Assembly: GCF_000373925.1 (NCBI RefSeq)
Contig: NZ_KB892790.1
Location: 436-64,435, forward strand
Source of the DNA: Actinopolymorpha alba DSM 45243
GTDB lineage: Bacteria; Actinomycetota; Actinomycetes; Propionibacteriales; Actinopolymorphaceae
Length of the DNA: 64,000 nt
Direction of reading: 5' to 3'
Positions 40,987 through 49,576 of the stretch are shown one piece after another; positions within the stretch are counted from its first letter, which is position 1, and every line of letters starts with the position of its first letter. The notes below the pieces were generated by a model. The model was not told the DNA's origin, did no database searches, and worked only from the letters and a program-made list of their open reading frames with translations. Both the position numbers and the translations under genes were made by a program.

Positions 40987-41789
40987 TCGGTCTCCTCCAA
41001 GAGATCAGCCAGTCGCTGCAACGACTGGATCGCATCGTTGAGGTCACGCGCCCACCGCGTGGCCTCTTCGCTTCTCGACTTCAAGTGCTCCCGCCGGATC
41101 TGCCCAGCCGCGGCGGCAGCGTCGGCCGACTTGTTGATGACCTTCGCCATCACCGCAACCACATTCGTCCGCGACCCACGCGGCCGCTGCTCCGGCTGAC
41201 GCCTCGGCTCGGGCTCATCCACCGGGGCCGAGTCGACTACTTCCTCATCCGCTTCCGGTTCTTGCTTCGGGTGAACGACGTATTCCTTGCCGTCTCGGCC
41301 GGTCACCGCGCGAGGCTTCTCGCCTGTCTCACCTGAGACAGGCGAGACAGGTGCTGGGTCGTCGTCAGCAGGGCGTCCGCCTCCAGCCCTTGAGTCAGGT
41401 GGTGCAGTTGCACCACCTGAGAGATCACGTCGTACGGTCGCGCTATCGACACCGGCTATAGGCGCGATCGCGCGCGACGACATCCCCATATCGCCCAACC
41501 GAACAACCAACTCCTGGCGATCTTGCTTCGGTAAACGGAGCGGCATCTGCCCGAACTCCCGCTCGGCGTACTCAGTCCACGACCGATATCCAAGGGCGAG
41601 ATGAGCACTGCAGTCGCGAGCCTCTTCCACGAGACGAACCAGCTCATCAACCTGCTCTTGCACCGCTTCGAGCAGCACACGGATCCGCTCCGTTAGCCGC
41701 CGAGCCGACGCCTCATCTAGGCGCATCACCTCGCCCGGTCCATCCTTGGGCTCCGATTCCTCGTCCTCCCCGCGCTGGACCAGATGCAT
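40983..41789 (-). CDS. KorB/ParB-like regulator, first gene of the conjugation operon
   Basis: 268 residues from ATG 41789 (AAAGGAGGTGACGAG directly upstream). An N-terminal helical part (ARRLTERIRVLLEAVQEQVD, then HLALGYRSWTEYAEREFG) is followed by an HTH (VRLGDMGMSSRAIAPIAGVD with SATVRRDLSG). A disordered linker (PVSPVSGETGEK... PEPRRQPEQRPRGSR) leads to a C-terminal helix. It likely binds the promoter region in front of itself and controls the whole operon. It is divergent from the GntR gene, so the pair forms a regulatory switch. Confidence 0.7.
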   Translation of the reverse strand: MHLVQRGEDEESEPKDGPGEVMRLDEASARRLTERIRVLLEAVQEQVDELVRLVEEARDCSAHLALGYRSWTEYAEREFGQMPLRLPKQDRQELVVRLGDMGMSSRAIAPIAGVDSATVRRDLSGGATAPPDSRAGGGRPADDDPAPVSPVSGETGEKPRAVTGRDGKEYVVHPKQEPEADEEVVDSAPVDEPEPRRQPEQRPRGSRTNVVAVMAKVINKSADAAAAAGQIRREHLKSRSEEATRWARDLNDAIQSLQRLADLLEETE

Positions 41790-41902
41790 CTCGTCACCTC
41801 CTTTGGCTCAGTATAGCCCAAGCTAGCCTAGGCCTGTCTTGCTTGCACTGATTGCGGTGGCCCAACATGGCTTGGGGTGGCCTGGTCAACTAATCTCGTC
41901 GG
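41790..41902. promoter_or_regulatory. divergent promoter/operator between conjugation operon and GntR gene
   Basis: Minus-strand -10-like TATACT at about 41814-41809, ahead of the KorB-like gene. On the plus strand TAATCT (41890-41895) lies about seven bases before GTG 41903, so the GntR message may be leaderless. Between them lie GCCTAGGC and repeated TGGCC/TGGGG-type blocks (AGCCCAAGCTAGCC, GGTGGCCCAACATGGC, TTGGGGTGGCC), plausible operator half-sites. Confidence 0.5.
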
Positions 41903-42277
41903 GTGAGGGTGAGCAGGGACGATCCACGTCCTCCGTACGTGCAGCTGACCGACGAGCTACGGCGAGCGATCGATGCCGGCGAGTACCGACCCGGGCAGCG
42001 CCTGCCATCCGTGCGCGCGCTGTCTGAGCAGTACGACGTCAGCCGCGGCACCATGCAGCGAGTGCTTGATGCACTGAAGGCGGCTGGAATGGTGGAGTCG
42101 CATCCGCCGCTCGGGATCTTCGTCCGCGGTTCCGGTAGCGAGCCCGAGCAGCGCTCACCCGAGTATGTCGAGATCATGCGACAGCTCGACGATCTTCAGG
42201 AGAGCATGCGGGACCTTGCTGCACGACTTCGCCATCTAGAGGAGAGAGTGGACCAAGGTTCGGGTCCGACTTCGTAG
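41903..42277 (+). CDS. GntR-family regulator (KorSA-like)
   Basis: 124 residues from GTG 41903. Typical GntR N-terminal winged helix: PPYVQLTDELRRAIDAGEYR, PGQRLPSVRALSEQYDVSRG, TMQRVLDALKAAGMVES, then GIFVRG. There is no ligand-binding domain, only a coiled coil at the end (EIMRQLDDLQESMRDLAARL), as in the short KorSA-type repressors of Streptomyces integrative elements. It probably represses the divergent operon. Confidence 0.85.
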   Translation: MRVSRDDPRPPYVQLTDELRRAIDAGEYRPGQRLPSVRALSEQYDVSRGTMQRVLDALKAAGMVESHPPLGIFVRGSGSEPEQRSPEYVEIMRQLDDLQESMRDLAARLRHLEERVDQGSGPTS

Positions 42278-42425
42278 CAACGGCCTGCAACCTGACATGA
42301 AGGTCATGGAGCTGTCGTCCAAGCATCGCTAAGCGTTCTGAGATCTCGCGGTACTCGTCCTCCAGCGATGCATCCTGCGACTCCTCGTGTCTACCTGGTT
42401 GCTGCTCCTCGCGCCTCGCTCCCAT
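42174..42425 (-). CDS. small coiled-coil protein antisense to the GntR 3' end (83 aa)
   Basis: ATG 42425 follows CAGGAGGAGGCATCAG, one of the best ribosome-binding sites in the window. The product starts MGARREEQQPGRHEESQDAS and has a heptad-like helix (EISERLAMLGRQLHDLHVRL). It overlaps the last 104 bases of the GntR gene on the other strand. Its helix resembles the GntR C-terminal coiled coil in style, so interaction with GntR is conceivable. Not recognised otherwise. Confidence 0.45.
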   Translation of the reverse strand: MGARREEQQPGRHEESQDASLEDEYREISERLAMLGRQLHDLHVRLQAVATKSDPNLGPLSPLDGEVVQQGPACSPEDRRAVA

Positions 42426-42449
42426 CTGATGCCTCCTCCTGACAACTCA

Positions 42450-42465
42450 GCCGCCTTCTGGCGGC
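42450..42465. terminator. short hairpin
   Basis: GCCGCC-TTCT-GGCGGC, a perfect 6-bp stem with a tetraloop in the gap upstream of the small minus-strand gene and the plus-strand regulator at 42610. It may be a terminator or an operator. Confidence 0.4.
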
Positions 42466-42609
42466 GCAAGCGCTGCTGACATCAGGTAGTCAACGGGCGA
42501 GACACGTTGCGTTGCTACACCGCGCGTGTTGCTTCCCAAACTTCTCGTACTCGAACTGTCTCTTCTATGCTTCGTCTGTGTCTCGCCTAGATCCGGCGAA
42601 GGGTGGATT

Positions 42610-43737
42610 ATGGGGAGCCCTCCAATCAGACTGAAGACACTCCTGCAGGTACGCCACTGGCAGACCTATCGAACGTTCTGCGCCGAGTACGACAAAGCAG
42701 CGAAGTCAGTTGATCCAGCCTTGGTCGGCCGCTGGCCAAGCCGGGCTCAGCTTCACCGTTGGTTGTCCGGCGAACTCAGAGGACTTCCGTACCCCGACCA
42801 CTGTCGTGTGCTGGAGGAGATGTTTCCTGGATTCACGGCCCCTCAGCTGTTCGAGCCCAGTGAGCCGGACCAGGCGGCGCGGGTGCCGGGCGAAGAGGTC
42901 GACCCCCGACCTGAGAACGTGAGTGCGCTCCTCGCTGTCCTTGACGGACGACTGGAGACCCCGGAATCGACTGACGTTGCCTGGGGCATGATCCAGAACG
43001 CGGAACAACGGCAAGCCAACGGAACCCCGCTGGCCATACCTGACGTGCTCAGCGCCGGCGGGGATCCCGCGAGTGACCAGGCCCGAATCCTCGGACGAAG
43101 GCTGCTGGAACTGCAGAAGATCCGGCGCTTCAGCGACAGCGAGATCAAAGAACTCGCTGGCCTGGCTGGTCACGTCGTCGAACTCGCCGAAACGATGGAC
43201 ATCGAGATCGACGCGGACGGGCGCGCACTGATCGTGTACCACTTCGATCTGCTGAACCTCAGCGATCGTCCGCTTGCCCGCGTCGCCCGAGAGATCTGGT
43301 TCCAATGCGTCGACGGCGACGCGCTAGCCATCGATCCAACGCCCGACTCCGACCGCAGGGTGGTGATCCAGCGCATCCATGACACGGCGGACATGGCCAA
43401 GTTTGCCTTCCAGATCTCTCCGCCGCTCAAGCCGGGCGAGTCGGCGCGCGTGGGCTACTCCTGCCGTGGCGGCAGGTTCGACGTCAAGCACTACTGGCGA
43501 CAGTTCTTCCCTCGCTTCACCCGGCACTTCACCCTGCGCGTACGTCAGAAGGGCATACAGCTCGCCGGATGCACGGCCATCGAGGAACGCCCTGATGGAT
43601 CCGAGGAGTCCGCTGCGGATACGCTCATCTGGGATTACGAGGGCAACGATGCGACCATGACCCTGACTCGCGACTATCTGCGCCCCAACCAGTACATCAC
43701 GTTGCGTTGGGAAGTGATCCGTGGAGCTCCGGGATGA
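42610..43737 (+). CDS. HTH-type regulator/sensor protein (375 aa)
   Basis: ATG 42610 (MGSPPIRLKTLLQVRHWQTY) follows GAAGGGTGGATT. The N-terminal 75 residues are the HTH-like region common in actinomycete regulators (YRTFCAEYDKAAKSVDPALV, RAQLHRWLSGELRGLPYPDH, CRVLEEMFPGFTAPQLFEP). A helical middle is followed by a beta-rich C-terminal domain (DADGRALIVYHFDLLNLSDR, ETWF-like segments, YITLRWEVI). It overlaps the next gene by 17 bases, so the regulator and metallopeptidase-like protein are co-expressed. The C-terminal domain may sense a lipid or protein signal; this is inferred from fold impression only. Confidence 0.6.
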   Translation: MGSPPIRLKTLLQVRHWQTYRTFCAEYDKAAKSVDPALVGRWPSRAQLHRWLSGELRGLPYPDHCRVLEEMFPGFTAPQLFEPSEPDQAARVPGEEVDPRPENVSALLAVLDGRLETPESTDVAWGMIQNAEQRQANGTPLAIPDVLSAGGDPASDQARILGRRLLELQKIRRFSDSEIKELAGLAGHVVELAETMDIEIDADGRALIVYHFDLLNLSDRPLARVAREIWFQCVDGDALAIDPTPDSDRRVVIQRIHDTADMAKFAFQISPPLKPGESARVGYSCRGGRFDVKHYWRQFFPRFTRHFTLRVRQKGIQLAGCTAIEERPDGSEESAADTLIWDYEGNDATMTLTRDYLRPNQYITLRWEVIRGAPG

Positions 43738-44887
43738 GATCGAAGCAGTGATCAGGGCTTGGCACCTCTACGAGGTCAGGCGCGGGTCGACCGCTGTAGT
43801 CGACTTCGACTGCTACCCGTCAGCCGAAGTTCCCGAGCCCGCTTCGAGTCGGCTCGAGGTCTACCGTGAGTTCCTGGCACTGCGAGATCGTGCTGCGGCC
43901 GCCGGCGCGACCCGCTTGGTCGCACGCGTGAATGCCGACATCGCGTACCTACGGGCCTTGCTCGGTGAACGTCCGCCCCTCGCCGATTACGTCAGGGCCA
44001 CCCAAGGCTGTAGCGCCACCGGCTGGGCAGACACCTACATAACCGCCTGTGGAGATACCGCACGCGCCGCCCTCGCTGACATCGGCATCGGCTGGGGCCC
44101 ACACACCGACAAGGAGCTCCGCGAAGTCGAGGGCCCGATCGCAGTCGAAGACGCACCGGACGCGATCCGCGAGGCAGTCACCGAGCATGAGACGGCAGTC
44201 CGACGCGTGACTGGCACGGATGCCTCATTCCAGCTCACGATTGAGAGCACCAACATCGACTCCTACTGGTCGTACTGGTTGGACGGGGCTGGCGATCGCG
44301 TGCGGTTGCGCTTGAACCTTCAGCAGGCAACTTTTACCAAGGTGGCCGCGCGACAGTTCGCGCTGCACGAAGTCCTTGGCCACGGTCTGCAAGGGGCGAG
44401 TTGGCATGCCCGCTGCACCTTCGAGGACGTGCCCTGGGTCCGGCTGATGTCCGTCCACGCTAACCAGCAGGTCTTGCTGGAAGGTCTCGCCCAGGCGATG
44501 CCACTGTTCGTCACGCCCGACGACCAGCTGCTCACCACCCGAGTGCGGCTGGACCACTACACCCAACTCGTTCGCGGTGAACTCCACCTCGCATGGAACA
44601 GCGGCGCCACGATCGACGAATGCGCCCAGCAGGCACGGGAACGAGTGCCGTACTGGACCGACGCGCAGGTCTCTGACTTCCTCACCGACCGCAGTGTCAA
44701 CCCGCAGTTGCGCACATACCTGTGGGCCTACCCCGCCGGGTTCGACTGGTTCGCCAACCTCGCCGTCGCCGATCACGACACCATCCAAACCGTCCTGCGG
44801 GCCTCCTACAGCGAACCGCTCAGCCCAGACGACCTTGCCAACTTCTGGCCATCCGGACCGGCCATCGGCGGATCGAACCACCAGTAA
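43721..44887 (+). CDS. metallopeptidase-like protein with HEVLGH motif (DUF885-like)
   Basis: 388 residues from GTG 43721. The zinc-binding signature is FALHEVLGHGLQG at about 219-231. It has the spacing H-E-x-x-G-H seen in DUF885-type HEAxPGHH proteins rather than plain HExxH. Downstream, LLEGLAQAMPLF offers a third acidic ligand. The N-terminal half is helical. No signal peptide, so cytosolic. It is coupled to the HTH protein upstream, a layout like the regulator plus ImmA-like peptidase switches of mobile elements. A peptidase role is inferred from the motif. Confidence 0.6.
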   Translation: MELRDEIEAVIRAWHLYEVRRGSTAVVDFDCYPSAEVPEPASSRLEVYREFLALRDRAAAAGATRLVARVNADIAYLRALLGERPPLADYVRATQGCSATGWADTYITACGDTARAALADIGIGWGPHTDKELREVEGPIAVEDAPDAIREAVTEHETAVRRVTGTDASFQLTIESTNIDSYWSYWLDGAGDRVRLRLNLQQATFTKVAARQFALHEVLGHGLQGASWHARCTFEDVPWVRLMSVHANQQVLLEGLAQAMPLFVTPDDQLLTTRVRLDHYTQLVRGELHLAWNSGATIDECAQQARERVPYWTDAQVSDFLTDRSVNPQLRTYLWAYPAGFDWFANLAVADHDTIQTVLRASYSEPLSPDDLANFWPSGPAIGGSNHQ

Positions 44888-44922
44888 GGAATTTCTCGAA
44901 CGCGCGGCACGGTGACAGGTAT

Positions 44923-44970
44923 TGAACGCGAGCGACCCCGGGGAGAGTTCGTCGAGGCCGCTCGCGTTCA
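44923..44970 (+). terminator. hairpin terminator after the metallopeptidase gene
   Basis: Perfect 12-bp arms TGAACGCGAGCG (44923-44934) and CGCTCGCGTTCA (44959-44970), 36 bases after the stop. Confidence 0.75.
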
Positions 44971-45240
44971 TGACGCCAGGGTGCTGCTTCCGACTCCTCC
45001 GCCCCACCTTCGTGCGAGGGTGGCCGGCGGTTGACGAGGGTGGCTTGTCCCAGGCACCGCACCACAATGCCCTATTTCGGGTCCTACGGCGTCGGCAGTA
45101 TCCACAGGTGAAGGTGCAGTAGAGGGCAGGGATGGCTATGTCGGCTTCGTCCGACACCGCTTGTAGGTCTCGTTCGACATCACTTGGGTGCGTGACGGGC
45201 TAGGAATGTCGGCTTGGTTCGACACCACGTTGGAGCTGCT

Positions 45241-46023
45241 CTACTGCTGTGCGAGCTGTCGTGTGGTGTGGGCGAGGCGGTAGGAGTCGGTGCCGGTTTC
45301 GATGATGGTGCCGCCGAAGGTGAGCCGGTCGACGATGGCGGCGCAGAGCCTCGGGTCGGTGAAGGTCTTGGTCCAGCCGGAGAAGGACTCGTTGGACGCG
45401 ATCGCGACGGAGGCCTTCTCTTCGCGTTCGGTGAGGACTTGGAAGAGCAGCTCGGCTCCGCGGCGGTCGAGCTGCATGTAGCCGAGTTCGTCGATGCAGA
45501 GCAGGTCGACACGGCCGTAGCGGGCGATGGTCTTCGACAGGGTCTTCTCGTCGGCGGCCTCGACCAGCTCGTTGGCCAGCTTCGTCGCCAGGGTGTACTT
45601 GACCCGGTAGCCAGCCATCGCGGCCTCGGTTCCGAGCGCGATCAGCAGATGGGACTTGCCGGTGCCGGAGTCCCCGATCAGGCAGAGCGGCTGGCCCTTC
45701 TTCACCCACTCGCACTTGGCGAGGGTGTGGACCGTGGCGGGATCAATGTTCGGGTTCGCGTCAAAGTCGAACGCCCGCAGTGACTTCTCGCGGGGGAACT
45801 TCGCGGCCTTGATCCGCCGCTCTGAGCGACGTCGTGCTCGGTCGTCGCATTCGGCGAGAAGTAGCTCGGCGAGGAACCCGCGATAGGACATCTGCTCGGC
45901 CGCGGCCCGGTCGGCTCCGTCGGCGAAGCCCTGACGGATGGTGGGAAGCCGCAGCATGCGGCAAGCCTGGTCGATAGCTGTGTCAGCGGCTTCTTCGGTC
46001 ATGCCGCGGCGGCGAGTGGTCAT
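45241..46023 (-). CDS. istB: IS21-family helper ATPase IstB
   Basis: 260 residues, ATG 46023. AAA+ ATPase: Walker A LIGDSGTGKSHLL (about 114-126), Walker B LLCIDELGYMQLD, sensor ASNESFSGW, C-terminal FGGTIIETGTDSYRL. IstB assists target capture by IstA. It sits 11 bases downstream of istA, the normal order. Confidence 0.93.
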   Translation of the reverse strand: MTTRRRGMTEEAADTAIDQACRMLRLPTIRQGFADGADRAAAEQMSYRGFLAELLLAECDDRARRRSERRIKAAKFPREKSLRAFDFDANPNIDPATVHTLAKCEWVKKGQPLCLIGDSGTGKSHLLIALGTEAAMAGYRVKYTLATKLANELVEAADEKTLSKTIARYGRVDLLCIDELGYMQLDRRGAELLFQVLTEREEKASVAIASNESFSGWTKTFTDPRLCAAIVDRLTFGGTIIETGTDSYRLAHTTRQLAQQ

Positions 46024-46034
46024 CGGGGATCCCT

Positions 46035-47663
46035 TCAGTCCTGGGCGCGAGAGGTTCGGCGTAGCAGCTGGTCGTACTGATCGACCGTGGGCAGCGGACG
46101 GGTGTCGACGGGCAGCGGCTTACGCAACCGTCGTTCAGTGAGCGAGGCGATGCCGCCGGGGATGTTGACCGAGGCAGCCTCGTCGCCATCGCGATCGGCA
46201 TCCACAGCGGTGTCGCGGGCCTTGCGTGCTTCCAGCGTGACGACGTCGGCGGTATACCCACCCGCCTGGAGTGCGGCGGCAAGTCCGGCGACGACGTGCT
46301 GGTCGGGTAGGTGGCGGTGCAGCAGGAGCACCTCGATCAGTGCTCTGGTGCCGTCGGCATCGCCGTGGGTCTTGCACGCGGCAGCCCACCACTCGTCGTG
46401 GATGGGGGTGAACATGGCCGCCTTGCGGGCCTGCTCGAGCGCGGTGGCTCCGGGCAGTGCACCGGGTTTGCGGAACAACACCTCGAGGTAGTGGTCGAGG
46501 TCGAGCCGGACGCCGCCCTTGGTCATCAAGCGTTCGTGCCGCGCGACAGCGGCCTGACCGTCGTAGACGACCAGCTCGGAAGCGTGCAGCAGCACCCGGA
46601 GCTGTCGGCCGACGTAGTGGGCGGGCACGGAGTACTTGTTCATCCGGACCGTGACCTGGGCGAACCTGTCGACCCTTGGGGTGAACCAGCGGCCGGTCTC
46701 GAACGCCTCGACCGGCAACGGAGCCAGGAGGGGCTGCTCGGTGGCGAAGTGTTCTCCGATGGTGTGGGCACGGGTCGCGATCCGCCGCTGCTCGTCGGCG
46801 AGGTCCCAGGCGTCAACCATGGCGTTGAGCTCGTCGATGGAGTCGGCCTCGGGGATGGGGACGAGGTGGTTTCGGCGGAACCAGCCGATGTCGCCCTCGA
46901 CTCCGCCCTTTTCATGTGCGCCGGTGATCCCGGGCTGGCAGTAGAACGCCTCGATCCCGTAGTGAGAGCGGAACGCGGTCCACCGGTCGGCCTCCACGCG
47001 CTGGCGGGAGAACCCGATCACGGACGCGACCGCGGCTTTGAGGTTGTCGTAACGGATCTTGCCTGTGGGGACACCACCGAGGACTCGGAGGGCGTGCGCG
47101 TGGCCTTCGAAGAAGGCCTCTTGGCCAGCCGAGGCGCTGATCCGGTGAACGGCCTTCCCGGAGTACGACAGCCGCAGGCTGAACAGGGTGCACGTCACCA
47201 GCTCGCCACGGAGCCTGACGACGACTTCGCCGAAGTCGACCTCGGCCTCACGACCAGGCCGGTGGGTCTGCGGAATGAACGTTTTCGCTGGCTCGCGGCC
47301 GGCCCCGACGCGGATCTGACGGCGACGAGTGGCGTAGTCACGCACCATCCCGTACGACACCACTCCAGCGGCGTCGTGCTCGTCCAGGAGCCGTTCGAAG
47401 ATCCTTTTCGCGGTATGCCGCTGCTTCCTCGGAGCGTCCAGATCCTCACGCAGCCAGCCGTCGATCACGTCCCGGTAGCGGTCGAGCCTTGATCCACGTT
47501 TCGGCGGTCGTTTCGGTCGCTTGGGCCACGCCGACTCCAGCGCCGCGGCCACCGTCCGGTAGCCAACACCGTTCTTGCGCTGCAGGGCACGGTTCGACAG
47601 TCCCGCTTTGGCGTCGCGTCGGATAGCGGCGAAGAGCGCGACTCTTGAATCCCCGGACGGCAT
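46035..47663 (-). CDS. istA: IS21-family transposase IstA
   Basis: 542 residues from 47663. The N-terminal HTH region has SNRALQRKNGVGYRTVAAAL. The DDE integrase core has Asp in EAEVDFGEVVVRL, Asp in GKIRYDNLKAAV and Glu in EKGGVEGDIGWFRRN. The C-terminal part RVDRFAQVTVRMNKYSVPAH is the usual end-binding domain. It is complete and in frame, so the element may be active. It cuts and joins the ends at 45139 and about 49458. Confidence 0.93.
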   Translation of the reverse strand: MPSGDSRVALFAAIRRDAKAGLSNRALQRKNGVGYRTVAAALESAWPKRPKRPPKRGSRLDRYRDVIDGWLREDLDAPRKQRHTAKRIFERLLDEHDAAGVVSYGMVRDYATRRRQIRVGAGREPAKTFIPQTHRPGREAEVDFGEVVVRLRGELVTCTLFSLRLSYSGKAVHRISASAGQEAFFEGHAHALRVLGGVPTGKIRYDNLKAAVASVIGFSRQRVEADRWTAFRSHYGIEAFYCQPGITGAHEKGGVEGDIGWFRRNHLVPIPEADSIDELNAMVDAWDLADEQRRIATRAHTIGEHFATEQPLLAPLPVEAFETGRWFTPRVDRFAQVTVRMNKYSVPAHYVGRQLRVLLHASELVVYDGQAAVARHERLMTKGGVRLDLDHYLEVLFRKPGALPGATALEQARKAAMFTPIHDEWWAAACKTHGDADGTRALIEVLLLHRHLPDQHVVAGLAAALQAGGYTADVVTLEARKARDTAVDADRDGDEAASVNIPGGIASLTERRLRKPLPVDTRPLPTVDQYDQLLRRTSRAQD

Positions 47664-47728
47664 CTGACAGTTCCGCTCACCATTGGCCCGGGCTGATCAG
47701 CGCTCATGCCTAGGCTGGGAGCACAGTC

Positions 47729-48631
47729 TTAGGAACGAGCGCTCGTTGAGGCGTGATCTGCGAGGTCGCGAACGAAGCGGGCGATCTCGCTCGGCTTCTC
47801 TTCTGCCATGAAGTGGCCGGCATCGATGGGTTGGTAGGTCAGGTCGGGAGCCCACGCACGCCAGAGGCCGGATGCATCGAAGCCGAGTTGACTTCCCCAG
47901 TCTTGGGAGATGACGCCCACGGGCATGGGCAGTGTTCGGCCGGCGGCGCGGTCAGCTTTGTCCATGTCTAGGTCGATCCCTGCCGTGGCGCGATAGTCGG
48001 CGACGATCGAGTCGACGGCTCCGATGGAGCTATCGATGTAGTACCGGCGGATCTCAGGGGGGAAGCTCGTTCCGTCGTTGTCCCAGGCGTCGAGGAATGA
48101 GGTGAAGAAGTCCTCGGCAACGGCCTTGATCATCTTCTCGGGCAGACCCGCTGGCTGTGCCATCAGGTACAGGTGCCAAGCCACCTTGGCGTCGACTCCT
48201 TTGAGGACGTTCCAGGTGTCGAGGGTTGGCAGCACATCGAGGATCCCGAGAAACCGCACATGGTCCGGATAGTCCAGACCGGCGCGCACACCGACGAGCG
48301 CACCTCGGTCATGGCCGACCACGCCGAAGCGGTCGTGGCCGAGCGCATTGGCGATCGCGACGACGTCGGCTGCCATGGTGCGCTTGGAGTAAGTGGTCTC
48401 ATCACGCGCGGGAGGCTTTCCGCTTGCACCGTAGCCGCGCAGGTCGGGAACGATCACCGTGTAATCGGTGGCCAGGTCCCGTGCCACCTCGCGCCACATG
48501 TAATGGGTCTGGGGGAAGCCGTGGAGCAGCACGATGGCCGGTCCGCTCCCCCCGGATGCGACGTTCAGTTCGATGGCGTCTTGGCCGGGGAGGTTCTGGT
48601 AATGGAATCCGTCGATGGTGGGCGTGTTCAT
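47729..48631 (-). CDS. alpha/beta hydrolase (epoxide hydrolase/haloacetate dehalogenase-like), IS21 passenger
   Basis: 300 residues from ATG 48631. Oxyanion region VLLHGFPQTHYMWREV, then DLRGYGASGKP; nucleophile elbow VVGHDRGALVG with Asp, which is typical of epoxide hydrolases and dehalogenases; cap domain rich in Trp/Phe; catalytic His in IDAGHFMAEEKP. It is a cytosolic enzyme for a small epoxide, halide or ester; the substrate is unknown. It overlaps the tetR stop by four bases, so TetR likely controls it. A 14-bp palindrome AACGAGCGCTCGTT lies at its very end (47734-47747). Confidence 0.85.
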   Translation of the reverse strand: MNTPTIDGFHYQNLPGQDAIELNVASGGSGPAIVLLHGFPQTHYMWREVARDLATDYTVIVPDLRGYGASGKPPARDETTYSKRTMAADVVAIANALGHDRFGVVGHDRGALVGVRAGLDYPDHVRFLGILDVLPTLDTWNVLKGVDAKVAWHLYLMAQPAGLPEKMIKAVAEDFFTSFLDAWDNDGTSFPPEIRRYYIDSSIGAVDSIVADYRATAGIDLDMDKADRAAGRTLPMPVGVISQDWGSQLGFDASGLWRAWAPDLTYQPIDAGHFMAEEKPSEIARFVRDLADHASTSARS

Positions 48632-49335
48632 GGGTGTCCTTCACTGCTCGTGGGTGCGGGCGTGGGGCGTCCGGAGAAGATTCCGGCGGGAAGTGCTGCA
48701 GACCGCTGGGAGGTAGCGCGCAGGGCGGGAATGAGGATCGAGTCCACCAACGCGGTGAGGTAGGCCGAGTCGGTACTGAGCCCGTTGAGGCGGCGTAGGA
48801 GCAGCGTTGCTCCTGCGACCTCCTCGAAGGGAAATGGATCGACATCGTCGGGTAGTTCGCCGCGGCGGATGGCGGCGTCGACAACCGCCGTGGGCAACCT
48901 GGCTCCAGTTGGACCGGCTGCACGTTCGATGTCTTCACAGAGTTCGGGATCTTCGAGCCCGGCCTGGAGAAGGAGGAGCGCGGTCTGGCTGTCCGTCGAG
49001 TGCATTGTTCTGATCAGGCGCTCGCATAGGGCTAGGAGGTCGCCGCGCAGACTGCCGGTGTTGATCTCGTCCTGGTCGTCTCGCCGCGCCGGCCCTGCCT
49101 TCACGGCGGCCACGACCATTTCTCGCCGAGACTTCCAACGGCGATAGAGAGTGGGCTTGGAGGCACCGGCCCGCCGGGCCACTTCCTCGAAGGTGATCCC
49201 CTCGTAGCCGCGCTCGGCCAGCAGTGCCGTCACCACCGCCAGGATTTCGGCCTCCCTTTCAGCATCACGGGGCCGCCCTCCTCGTGAACGCTGCTGACGT
49301 TCGGCGGAGGGATGAGATCCATACACATACGACAC
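48628..49335 (-). CDS. TetR-family regulator of the hydrolase, IS21 passenger
   Basis: About 235 residues. The start is taken at GTG 49335 because an ATG at 49347 lies inside the operator palindrome; GTG 49326 is also possible. The DNA-binding domain has REAEILAVVTALLAERGYEG, ITFEEVARRAGASKPTLYRR and WKSRREMVVAAV. The C-terminal ligand domain is helical (LTALVDSILIPALRA). A -10-like TATGAT inside the palindrome and a start about 10 bases later suggest a leaderless message and self-repression. Confidence 0.82.
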   Translation of the reverse strand: MSYVYGSHPSAERQQRSRGGRPRDAEREAEILAVVTALLAERGYEGITFEEVARRAGASKPTLYRRWKSRREMVVAAVKAGPARRDDQDEINTGSLRGDLLALCERLIRTMHSTDSQTALLLLQAGLEDPELCEDIERAAGPTGARLPTAVVDAAIRRGELPDDVDPFPFEEVAGATLLLRRLNGLSTDSAYLTALVDSILIPALRATSQRSAALPAGIFSGRPTPAPTSSEGHP

Positions 49336-49337
49336 GT

Positions 49338-49352
49338 TCCGTATCATACGGA
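49338..49352 (-). promoter_or_regulatory. TetR operator/promoter palindrome
   Basis: TCCGTAT-C-ATACGGA, a perfect 15-bp palindrome containing the minus-strand -10-like TATGAT just upstream of the tetR start. A typical self-regulation site. Confidence 0.65.
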
Positions 49353-49576
49353 TCCCGGGCCTGTTCTGCAGGCGGTGTCGAAGGTCATCGATATCCAATC
49401 GGCGAGGAGCTCGGTGGAGTCGAACTAAGCCGACAAGCGGTGTCGAAGGAGAACGACAGGACCACAGGGAGGTAACCCACGCGATCGGGGCGCCTGCAGC
49501 TACGGCTCCGGTCGTCGTAAGGGGCTGGCATTACCCCGGCGTTTTCCGCGCGTTGCCTGCGGCGGAGGGTGGAGGT

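Larger units (their letters stand above)
45139..49458. mobile_element. IS21-family element carrying two passenger genes
   Basis: The left end starts TGTCGGCTTCGTCCGACACC (45139). The right end, read inward on the minus strand from 49458, starts TGTCGTTCTCCTTCGACACC. A second and a third unit (TTCGAC...CCAC, TTCGACACC) follow at each end, the multiple-repeat ends of IS21. No equivalent end lies between istA (47663) and the hydrolase, so the hydrolase and tetR genes are inside the element. Total about 4.3 kb, where a plain IS21 is near 2.5 kb. No obvious target duplication was seen. Confidence 0.65.

Noticed and set aside
24893-41789. Annotation as a Streptomyces-type AICE (TraB-dependent double-strand transfer)
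   Set aside because: There is no FtsK-like TraB, no Rep and no integrase in the operon. A MOBF relaxase and a TraG/VirD4-like coupling protein are present, which fits single-strand conjugation.
43721-44887. Calling the HEVLGH protein a classical HExxH zincin
   Set aside because: The second His is one residue further away (H-E-x-x-G-H), so only a DUF885-like metallopeptidase label is justified.
44990-45140. Minus-strand frame with CTFTCGYC and WCGAWD, zinc-finger-like
   Set aside because: No ribosome-binding site; it crosses the terminator region and the end of the metallopeptidase gene, and the rest of the frame is not protein-like.
45139-49458. Target-site duplication of the IS21 element
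   Set aside because: Flanks (…GATGGCTA before and GGACCACA after) share no direct repeat. The boundaries rest on the end repeats only.
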